A stretch of DNA of 20,170 bases from an uncultured Eggerthellaceae bacterium (GTDB taxonomy: Bacteria; Actinomycetota; Coriobacteriia; Coriobacteriales; Eggerthellaceae). Where the stretch lies: the NCBI GenBank assembly GCA_934630905.1, contig CAKTXN010000023.1, positions 1 to 20,170 on the forward strand, read 5' to 3'. The notes under the pieces are model-generated. The model was given only the letters and a program-made list of their open reading frames with translations. It ran no database searches and was not told the origin of the DNA. This document shows, in pieces, positions 8,882 through 15,031 of the stretch (positions are counted from its first letter, which is position 1; every line of letters begins with the position of its first letter). The position numbers and the translations under genes were made by a program.

Positions 8882-9201
8882 CGGGGGTTTCGCGGCTGGG
8901 TGGTTGCTGGGCGTTTCGCCTGGTGTTTTACGATCGGGCGTTTCGCTTGGCATCTTAGGATTGGGTGCTTGGACTGGGGTGCCGGGGTCTCCGGAAATGC
9001 TTGGAGTGCTTGGAATGCCCTTGCCGCGCTTTGCCGCGTATTGCCAAACGGCGCCCTGCATCGGAAAAACGCTTCCGCTCCAAATGTTGCTTTTGGTCTT
9101 TGCTAGGCGTTCGTTTGTTTTCGCGTTAAACTGATACGGATGCGCTAATGCATCGGTATAACGAATATCGCCATCTAAGTTTCCGTGGGAAAGGTGCGCA
9201 C
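8882..9201 (+). repeat. Gene-free spacer with degenerate short direct repeats
   Basis: These 320 bp contain no supportable gene. They hold short repeated words on the plus strand: GGGCGTTTCGCCTGG at 8909-8923 and GGGCGTTTCGCTTGG at 8936-8950 (14/15 identical, 27 bp apart). TGCTTGGA occurs three times between about 8965 and 9014, and TTGCCGCG twice near 9021-9039. The end (9110-9201) is less GC-rich and probably holds the promoter and leader of the next gene, but I cannot assign convincing -35 and -10 boxes. An open frame on each strand crosses the region; both look like by-products of composition. Confidence 0.5.
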
Positions 9202-9786
9202 ATGAAAGTCATTACCATCAGCCGTGAATACGGAGCAGGCGGGCACACCATTGGACGCCAAGTTGCCGAGCGCCTGGGCATCAATTTTTATGACCGCGAC
9301 ATTATTCTGAGCACCGCGCGCGAAAGCGGTCTTGATGTTGACCGAGTCATCGAGGAAGAAGAAGTCATGCGCAAGCGCGATTCGTTCCTGCGCGCGATTC
9401 TTCCTGCGTCTTACGACATTAAAGACACCGTGTTCGAGTATGAGCGCCGCGCCATTATCAAGCTGGCAAACGAAGGTCCTTGCGTGCTTTTGGGCCGCTG
9501 CGCTGGTGTTACGCTGGAAGAGGAAAACATCGATCACATGAGCGTGTTTCTGTTCGCCGACGAGGCGCATCGTTTGCCGCGCGCCATGGAGCTCAACGAT
9601 TGCACTGATCCCGAGCAGGCACGACGCATTATGCGCAAGATTGACTCCGGCCGTCACGCTTATTACGAGTGCTACACCGGTCGTCATTGGGGCAGCGTCC
9701 ATGAGTACACCATGGCGCTTGATACGGGCATTTTGGGCATGGATACTTGCGTTGACCTGGTGGCGCGCGCCGCACAATCGATGTAA
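9202..9786 (+). CDS. Cytidylate kinase-like family protein
   Basis: This is a 194-residue P-loop protein of the cytidylate-kinase-like family (Pfam Cytidylate_kin2 type). It opens with MKVITISREYGAGGHTIGRQ, where GAGGHTIG at 11-18 is the phosphate-binding loop of this family. YDRD at 30-33, the VLLGRCAG motif and an R-rich lid-like stretch (EQARRIMRKID) follow. Family members are found in many anaerobes; the true substrate is unknown and it should not be equated with Cmk. The ATG at 9202 is preferred over the in-frame ATG at 9148 because AAGGTG lies at 9191-9196 and family homology begins exactly there. A terminator follows about 145 bp later, so this looks like the end of a unit. Confidence 0.85.
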   Translation: MKVITISREYGAGGHTIGRQVAERLGINFYDRDIILSTARESGLDVDRVIEEEEVMRKRDSFLRAILPASYDIKDTVFEYERRAIIKLANEGPCVLLGRCAGVTLEEENIDHMSVFLFADEAHRLPRAMELNDCTDPEQARRIMRKIDSGRHAYYECYTGRHWGSVHEYTMALDTGILGMDTCVDLVARAAQSM

Positions 9787-9930
9787 GGGCCAAGGTAAGA
9801 GACAACGTAAGGGCGTCTGGTCCTTCGCATCCGTTTTTCGCTCCTCATATTCATCTGCGTGTGTTTGCGGCGAGATTTCCCGGGGATTGCAGCTTTGCGG
9901 ACGGGTAAACGAATGAACGTACAAATGCAT

Positions 9931-9976
9931 AAGCGCTCGGGTTCTCTGCTTTTCGGGCAGCAGCCCGGGCGCTTTT
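9931..9976 (+). terminator. Rho-independent terminator after the kinase-like gene
   Basis: AAGCGCTCGGG (9931-9941) pairs with CCCGGGCGCTT (9964-9974), with one G-U pair, and TTTT is present at 9973-9976. The loop contains a smaller CTGC...GCAG stem, extending the hairpin. It sits between the kinase-like gene and the surface-protein promoter, as expected for a transcription boundary. The T-run is short. Confidence 0.65.
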
Positions 9977-9982
9977 ACTCAC

Positions 9983-10024
9983 TTTGAGCCATAAGGTTAC
10001 TCAAATCCTCTAAAAATGAGCCAT
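9983..10024 (+). promoter_or_regulatory. Candidate regulator-binding repeats upstream of the surface-protein promoter
   Basis: TGAGCCAT occurs at 9985-9992 and again at 10017-10024, 32 bp apart (about three helical turns). The second copy ends 6 bp before the -35. TTTGAG (9983-9988) and CTCAAA (10000-10005) also form an inverted repeat with an 11-bp spacer. This arrangement suits an activator site, but no regulator gene is in the window. The binding role is inferred. Confidence 0.4.
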
Positions 10025-10030
10025 GTAGTC

Positions 10031-10060
10031 TTGCAAAATCTCCCACGACCCCTGTAATAT
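10031..10060 (+). promoter_or_regulatory. Promoter of the wall-anchored protein gene
   Basis: TTGCAA at 10031-10036 and TAATAT at 10055-10060 are separated by 18 bp. Transcription would begin near 10067 and give a leader of about 185 nt. This is the clearest -35/-10 pair in the 467-bp gap between the kinase-like gene and the surface protein. Confidence 0.55.
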
Positions 10061-10066
10061 GGAACA

Positions 10067-10253
10067 TGATTGCAAAGTCTTTAAGACACCGGAGCTGCCT
10101 TTAGTGCAGGCGCTACCAGGCGCAATGAGCTTGGCTGCGTTTGGAAGCAACTGACGATGTGTTGATCCTGGACAATCGCTGTTTCTTCCGAATGCGCTTG
10201 CTGCTTATCCGGTTTCGCTTCTTTGCGAGTCCACCGAACAGGAAGGGAGTGCC
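10067..10253 (+). other. Long 5' leader of the wall-anchored protein gene
   Basis: About 185 nt lie between the predicted transcription start and the ATG. The leader contains small potential stems, such as GCCT...AGGC near 10094-10108, but I recognise no known riboswitch. The ribosome binding site GGAAGGGAG at 10241-10249 lies 4 nt before the ATG. Confidence 0.35.
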
Positions 10254-12041
10254 ATGAAGAGAATACGGAAATTATTGGGGATGGCTGTGGCGTTTGCGTT
10301 CGCCCTGGCTATTCTGCCCGCGACAGCGCTCGCGGTAGACGAGTACGATTTGCATGTTAATGGCGAGCAGTTCACCAGCGAAAAGCTTACCATCGACTGC
10401 GGCGAGGGAACCGCGACATACGACCCTGCTACGCAAAATCTTACTTTGAACAACGCCACCATCACGAAAGCAACAATGAGTGGCGGCATTTATTCAATGC
10501 TCTCGAATGATTTGACCATCACGCTTCAGGGCAACAATCAGATCACCCTGGATAATAATCTGGGCGCTATTATCAAGAGCAACCTTAAGATCGAGGGTCC
10601 AGGCACGCTTACGATTAACGTTACCGGGGATACGCAGGATGGCATTACCTGCCAATGGGGAAGCGTTGACATCATGAACGCCACGATTGTTATTAACTCT
10701 TCCGGCGGTATTGGCATTTCCGTCTATGGAACGGTGCGTTTGGACAACGTGAATCTTACGGCCAACGGCTTGTATGCGGGTATCGATGCGTTCAATCTGA
10801 TCATCGCAAACGGTTCCGACGTTAAGCTTTCCGCCATGGAAGAGGGCTGCAATGCGGCGTACATTGCTCCTGGTGATGGCCAGACTGGCGGTGGAAGCAT
10901 CTATGTCAACAACTCGAACGTAGTGGCAGAAAGCCTCTTCCCGGGTCTGTTCGCTCAGGCCGACTTGTCAATCAACGGCGGCAGCGTTAAGGCTACGTCC
11001 GCCAAGGATTCTCCCATTTGGGCAAGAGGCGATCTCACTATCTATGGTGGCGCGAAAGTTGAGCTTTCCGGCATGTATCCTTCTGGCTGCAACGGAACGT
11101 TCAGGGTTGGTTTGGTTGACGTTGATGCGAAGAACACGGACCAGGAAAATATTCCGGCAATCGCTGATAACCCCGTTATCCTGGATGACTACACGCTGAA
11201 GACCGCCGTTGCCGTTGATAGCGAAGGTGCAACGATTGACCTTATCGAACACGATGGCGTTGAGGCGGCTAAGGGCTATCTCAACCTGTACAAGAACATC
11301 CACTTCACCACGGGTGACGCGATTGTTTCGTATGGCTTCCCCTTTGAGAAAAGGGTTGTGAAGGGTGGCGACATTGCCCCTGGTCAGCAGGAGTTTGAGC
11401 TGGAGATCTTCTCCGTTGGCGCGGGTGTAATCGAGAATTACGCCGATGTGACCATAACGGGCAAGGTCGTGACGAACGGCGCAGAAACTTACGAGGGACG
11501 ACTGACCATTGAAGGACCGAAGGACCAGGTAAGGGGTCTTACGAGCGAAGGCTTCTTGGTTCGTGAGAAGAATACCGCAGTTCCGGATTGGACGTATTCG
11601 GACGCAGTGTACATGATTAGCTGCTACGAGATTGAAATCACCGACTACAACGTTCAGGGTGGCAGCACTGTTTCGGGCTACACCATCATGCCTGCGCACC
11701 TGGTGGTGACCGACAACGGCGAATTCTACGAGCCGGTGCCGAATGTGGATCCTGTACGGGTTATGGAGTTCGAGAACATCTACACCAAGAACAACGTTCC
11801 TGGTGGCGACCCGGGTGATGGCGATGACCCGAACAAGCCCAAGCCGGGCGACGGCGATAAGCCGGGTGATGGCAACAAGCCCAAGCCTGGTGCCGATGGC
11901 AAGACGCAGCCTGCTGCGGACGGCAAGACCATCCCCCAGACGGGTGATAACGCCGCAGCTCTGATGAGCGTTGCGGTTCTGCTGATGGCCGCGTGTGTTT
12001 CCGGTGCGGTGGTGTTGGCAAGAAAGACGCGCAAGGAGTAA
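10254..12041 (+). CDS. Secreted, sortase-anchored surface protein with beta-helix-like stalk and probable isopeptide domain
   Basis: This 595-residue protein is exported and probably linked to peptidoglycan. A signal peptide covers 1-27 (MKRIRK start, hydrophobic core, cleavage after ALA). Residues about 35-340 are rich in short Asn/Thr/Ile/Gly strands with repeated patterns such as LTLNNATI, LTITLQG, LKIEGPG and LSINGGSV, typical of right-handed beta-helix surface proteins. Residues about 360-512 resemble pilin-type (Spy0128/FctA-like) domains: Lys366 in FEKRV and Asn508 in FENIYTK could form an isopeptide bond. A Pro/Gly/Asp/Lys linker leads to the sorting signal IPQTG (560-564), a hydrophobic helix and a KTRKE tail. 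IPQTG departs from LPxTG. No sortase gene is in the window. Adhesion or pilus-like function is inferred. It is transcribed alone from its own promoter. Confidence 0.85.
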   Translation: MKRIRKLLGMAVAFAFALAILPATALAVDEYDLHVNGEQFTSEKLTIDCGEGTATYDPATQNLTLNNATITKATMSGGIYSMLSNDLTITLQGNNQITLDNNLGAIIKSNLKIEGPGTLTINVTGDTQDGITCQWGSVDIMNATIVINSSGGIGISVYGTVRLDNVNLTANGLYAGIDAFNLIIANGSDVKLSAMEEGCNAAYIAPGDGQTGGGSIYVNNSNVVAESLFPGLFAQADLSINGGSVKATSAKDSPIWARGDLTIYGGAKVELSGMYPSGCNGTFRVGLVDVDAKNTDQENIPAIADNPVILDDYTLKTAVAVDSEGATIDLIEHDGVEAAKGYLNLYKNIHFTTGDAIVSYGFPFEKRVVKGGDIAPGQQEFELEIFSVGAGVIENYADVTITGKVVTNGAETYEGRLTIEGPKDQVRGLTSEGFLVREKNTAVPDWTYSDAVYMISCYEIEITDYNVQGGSTVSGYTIMPAHLVVTDNGEFYEPVPNVDPVRVMEFENIYTKNNVPGGDPGDGDDPNKPKPGDGDKPGDGNKPKPGADGKTQPAADGKTIPQTGDNAAALMSVAVLLMAACVSGAVVLARKTRKE

Positions 12042-12101
12042 CGCAGGAGCTGCGTAAACGAGTGTAATGAGTAAAAGGACGCTTGTAGCGTAAACGTGAA
12101 A

Positions 12102-12147
12102 GCGCGCCAGCTGTTATGCAAGAGCAACTTGTGGGCAGTTGGCGCGT
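12102..12147. terminator. Hairpin between convergent genes, overlapping the gamma-carbonic anhydrase stop
   Basis: GCGCGCCAGCTG (12102-12113) pairs with CAGTTGGCGCGT (12136-12147) over 12 positions, including two G-U pairs, around a 22-nt loop. The loop contains the stop codon of the minus-strand gene (12114-12116). T-runs are short on both sides (TTTT at 12150-12154 on plus, TTTC on minus), so its use as a bidirectional terminator is plausible but not strong. Confidence 0.45.
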
Positions 12148-12671
12148 ACGTTTTCGAGACCTTGGAAAAGAAGCCCCTGCTCAGTCATTTCTTCACCGAT
12201 TTCTTGATATTCGGCCCCGCCTTTTGACACGCGCTCTATTTCTTGTGCCGTAAGTGGGCGCACCGGGCGGGCGGGCGCACCAATTGCGAGCATGCCATCG
12301 GGGATGCTCGCCGTGCCCGTCACTAGAGCGCCAGCGCCAATCAAGCAATGGCTGCCAATAACGGCACCATCAAGCACCGTGGCGCCCATTCCAATCAGGC
12401 TTTCGTCTCCCACTGTGCATCCGTGCAAAATGGCACCATGGCCAATAGTCACGCCTTTTCCGATTTGACACAATCCGTGCAGGTCAACATGGATACAGAC
12501 GTGCTCTTGCATGTTCGTGCGATCACCTATTACAATGTGTCCTTCGTAATCGCCGCGTGCACTGGCGGAATGCATGACGGTAACGTTTTCGCCGATTTCG
12601 ACAGAGCCTACAAGGCATGCATTCGGCGCAACCATAGCGCTTTCGGCAAGATGTACGTTGTGGTAGTTCAC
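12114..12671 (-). CDS. Gamma-carbonic anhydrase family protein
   Basis: This 185-residue left-handed beta-helix (hexapeptide repeat) protein belongs to the gamma-carbonic anhydrase/YrdA-type family, which are trimers that bind zinc or iron between subunits. Ligand histidines H61 (VCIH), H78 (IGHG) and H83 (LHGC) are all present, as are the conserved R39, D41, N53 and Q55. It could hydrate CO2, but many relatives have no shown activity. I chose the GTG at 12669-12671 because AGGAG lies 6 nt upstream (complement of 12678-12682) and homology starts there. An ATG at 12725 in frame has no binding site and would add 18 charged residues. It is convergent with the surface-protein gene and divergent from the DUF3810 gene. 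Confidence 0.88.
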   Translation of the reverse strand: MNYHNVHLAESAMVAPNACLVGSVEIGENVTVMHSASARGDYEGHIVIGDRTNMQEHVCIHVDLHGLCQIGKGVTIGHGAILHGCTVGDESLIGMGATVLDGAVIGSHCLIGAGALVTGTASIPDGMLAIGAPARPVRPLTAQEIERVSKGGAEYQEIGEEMTEQGLLFQGLENVRANCPQVALA

Positions 12672-12978
12672 GGTGGTCTCCTGGCTTTTTTCGGGGCGTT
12701 GATGCCCTCTTTTCTTTTCCTGCATTTTCGCGCGTGACCTGTTTGGGGCGTGCTGTATGTTCGATAATTTGCGAAAAGAACACGTGAGCGGCTACGGTCG
12801 TGCGTGGACGTGGGCGGCTGCGGGTGCGTTCGTGATGCAGTTGCGCACGCGGGCGCGTGCGAGCGGACGCGGCTGCGGTTGGTTTGCGCACTTGCTATGG
12901 GCGCGCAGGTGCGTGGGCGATTAGCGCGGATGCGGTTACGACGTGCGTTGCCTTGCTTGCGGCATGGGAGAGGAAGGG
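12672..12978. other. Divergent intergenic region between gamma-carbonic anhydrase and DUF3810 genes
   Basis: These 307 bp must hold the start signals of two divergent genes. On the plus strand GATAAT at 12763-12768 is a possible -10 with only a weak -35 near 12740. From about 12790 the plus strand becomes G/T-rich with recurring GCGGCTGCGG and GTGCG words, like the other long spacers here. No supportable gene is seen; an open frame running through it reads as low-complexity Arg/Gly/Ala. Confidence 0.4.
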
Positions 12979-14094
12979 ATGAAATCGGTCATGACGAAGG
13001 GAACAGCCCGGCGTTTCGCCATAACGGTAGTGTTGCTGCTGGTCATGGTGGGATCGGTGGCGCTTTTCAGCGTTTACGGCGAAGCGTTCTTTCCGATGTA
13101 TCGCGTGGCTTCGCGCACGTTTATGGCCGCGCTCGCATCGCTGACCAGCGCGCTTTCACCTTCTGTTTCCGTATGCGATTTCTTGTTGGTGGCGCTTGTT
13201 GCGCTGGCGGTTGTTTCGCTTGCGTATTGCGTGGCGCGCCGCAAGTCGCTTTTGGCGTGGTTTTCGCGTGCGCTTTTGGTTGCGTCCGCGCTGGCAACAG
13301 TGGTGGTGTGCGGCTGGGCGTTGAATCATTATGCGCCGCCCTTATCCCAGGAAATCGGTCTTGACGTGCGGGAATATACGGCTGAAGAGCTATATGATGC
13401 CACGGATTATTATTGGCAGCAGGCTGCGCTGTTTGCCACGCAAGTGCAGCGCGACTCCGAAACAGCCCAGGTGATTCCCGCATTGTTTGACGATTTAGCG
13501 GCAGAAGGCGGCGCTGCGTTTGCGCCACTTGCTTCCCGATATGATGTGTTCGATGGTTCCACGGCGCCTGTTAAGCGGCTCTCGCTTTTGGGAGATGCGC
13601 TGCTGTATACAGGGTCGGATGGTATTTTCATTCCCCTAACGGGCGAGGCGAACGTTCCCGAGAACTGCGCTCCCGCCACGCTTGCGTTCAACATGTGCCA
13701 CGAAGCGGCTCATCGTCTGGGCATTGCCGCCGAGGAGGAAGCGAATTTTGCGGCGTTCATGGCGTGCTCGGCAAGTGGTGACCCCAATTTCGCTTACTCC
13801 GGTTATTACCGCGCGTTTGTGGCGTGCTTCAACGCGTTAGCGGAAAACTACCCGTCGTCGGCGGAGCAGCTTTTGAGCGTCGATAACGTTACTGACGAAA
13901 AAGCGCTGGTCATCCGCGATATGCTGCAAACAAGCGACCATTACACCGCGTATAGTGGCACGGTTTCCGAGGCGGGCCAAGCGGTAAACGATGCGTATTT
14001 GAAGACATTTGGTCAGCAGCAAGGTACCCAATCGTACGGCGAATGGGTTGATTACCTGATTGCGTGGCGTGCTGCCCTTTCTAACGCAAGCTAA
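12979..14094 (+). CDS. DUF3810 domain-containing membrane protein, putative metallopeptidase
   Basis: This 371-residue protein has three predicted membrane helices in its first third (about 12-34, 66-85 and 92-112) and then a large, probably extracytoplasmic domain. That domain contains HEAAH at 241-245 followed by LGIAAEEEANFAAFMACSAS and a YSGYYRA motif, the signature of the DUF3810 family. HExxH plus the downstream glutamates suggest a zinc-peptidase-like fold; no substrate is known to me. The ATG at 12979 follows GGGAGAGG at 12967-12973. An ATG 12 codons upstream (12943) lacks a binding site. purE follows about 175 bp later, with its own probable promoter, so they are not clearly an operon. 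Confidence 0.82.
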   Translation: MKSVMTKGTARRFAITVVLLLVMVGSVALFSVYGEAFFPMYRVASRTFMAALASLTSALSPSVSVCDFLLVALVALAVVSLAYCVARRKSLLAWFSRALLVASALATVVVCGWALNHYAPPLSQEIGLDVREYTAEELYDATDYYWQQAALFATQVQRDSETAQVIPALFDDLAAEGGAAFAPLASRYDVFDGSTAPVKRLSLLGDALLYTGSDGIFIPLTGEANVPENCAPATLAFNMCHEAAHRLGIAAEEEANFAAFMACSASGDPNFAYSGYYRAFVACFNALAENYPSSAEQLLSVDNVTDEKALVIRDMLQTSDHYTAYSGTVSEAGQAVNDAYLKTFGQQQGTQSYGEWVDYLIAWRAALSNAS

Positions 14095-14219
14095 CGGGTA
14101 CAATAAGCACAGCAAAAAATGCGTGTCGCGCGCTTGGGCGCACGGTAAGTTGATTGCGCGGGCTTTGGAATGCGCGAGCACGACAAAACGAATCTCGCCG
14201 CCTTCTGCCAAGGGTTTTG

Positions 14220-14245
14220 TTGACAAAAGGTGGGGTAATTTGTCA
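14220..14245 (+). promoter_or_regulatory. Probable purE promoter -35 with overlapping operator-like inverted repeat
   Basis: TTGACA at 14220-14225 is a perfect -35 sequence. It overlaps a perfect 7-bp inverted repeat, TGACAAA (14221-14227) and TTTGTCA (14239-14245), separated by 11 bp. The -10 is poor (CACGAT at 14244-14249, 18-bp spacing). A repressor binding the repeat would cover the promoter. A simple hairpin in the leader is an alternative. The repeat is seen directly; the operator role is inferred. Confidence 0.45.
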
Positions 14246-14268
14246 CGATTGAAAAAAGGAGAAGCGTT

Positions 14269-14745
14269 ATGGGAAATTGTCATGAAGAGGGTAAAGCCGC
14301 TGTTGTAGGCGTTATTTTGGGAAGTGAATCCGATTTGCCGGCTATGCAACCCTGCATGGATCAGCTTGAGGCCTTCGGTGTTCCCTACGAGTTGAAAATC
14401 GCTAGCGCGCATCGCAAGCCGCTGGAAGTGCATGAGTGGGCAGCCGGCGCGCATGAGCGCGGCATGAAAGTCATCATTGCCGCTGCGGGCAAAGCGGCGC
14501 ATTTGGGTGGCGTTGTTGCCGCGTACACGCCGTGCCCCGTTATCACCGTTCCCATGAAGACAAGCGACTTGGGTGGTTTGGATTCTCTGCTGTCCATGGT
14601 GCAGATGCCCAGCGGCGTTCCTGTTGCATGCGTTGCCATCAACGGCGCTAAGAATGCCGCTATTTTGGCTGTTCAGATGCTTGGTACGGGTTGCGATACC
14701 GCGCGTCAGAAGATTATCGACTTCAAGGCGGACATGGCGAAATAA
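14269..14745 (+). CDS. purE: N5-carboxyaminoimidazole ribonucleotide mutase (PurE)
   Basis: This 158-residue purine biosynthesis enzyme forms 4-carboxy-5-aminoimidazole ribonucleotide. GSESD at 18-22 binds the phosphate, and SAHR with catalytic His48 follows. The AAAGKAAHLGG loop and DSLLSMVQMPSGVPVA are typical of class I PurE in Firmicutes and Actinobacteria, including Lys in place of the second Gly of the enterobacterial loop. The size is normal. AAAGGAGAA a few bases upstream supports the ATG. No purK lies beside it, so the carboxylated precursor must come from elsewhere. The 285-bp downstream spacer shows no clear terminator. Confidence 0.93.
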   Translation: MGNCHEEGKAAVVGVILGSESDLPAMQPCMDQLEAFGVPYELKIASAHRKPLEVHEWAAGAHERGMKVIIAAAGKAAHLGGVVAAYTPCPVITVPMKTSDLGGLDSLLSMVQMPSGVPVACVAINGAKNAAILAVQMLGTGCDTARQKIIDFKADMAK

Positions 14746-14937
14746 CGTCCGCAAGCCAGGGGAATGCGGCTGGGGTGCGACTGTGCTGCGCTGGTGGTGG
14801 TGCGGATGTGGTTTTGGTTGCGAGCGAGCTGTGGCGGTGGCTCGGTTGTGGCCGCGATGCGGCTGCAGCTGTGGTTTTCGGCCGCGATTGGGTCGCGCGT
14901 TGTGCCCTGTACGGTGGCGCGCGGGGTCGCAGGACCC

Positions 14938-14976
14938 TTCGCCTGCAGACCTCTCGCCTGCAGATTCTTCGGCTGC
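14938..14976 (+). repeat. 15-bp tandem repeat (about 2.6 copies) upstream of iorA
   Basis: TTCGCCTGCAGACCT (14938-14952), CTCGCCTGCAGATTC (14953-14967) and the partial TTCGGCTGC (14968-14976) repeat in tandem. CGCCTGCAGA is exact in the first two. A GGGTC...GACCC stem lies immediately before. The rest of the 286-bp spacer (14746-15031) is G/T-rich and gene-free, with no clear promoter. Confidence 0.55.
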
Positions 14977-15031
14977 TAACAGGCCAAATGAAATGTGAAA
15001 GCGCGAATCGGAAAGAGAAGAGAGAAGCGCA

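Noticed and set aside
6731..9061. 776-codon open frame on the minus strand opposite hscC
   Set aside because: It is antisense to a clearly conserved Hsp70 and reads as His/Arg/Ala-rich low-complexity sequence with no domain; this is a composition effect in a GC-rich genome.
8832..9134. 100-codon frame after hscC as a small hydrophobic gene
   Set aside because: It starts within hscC, lacks a binding site and its Gly/Leu pattern comes from the DNA repeats.
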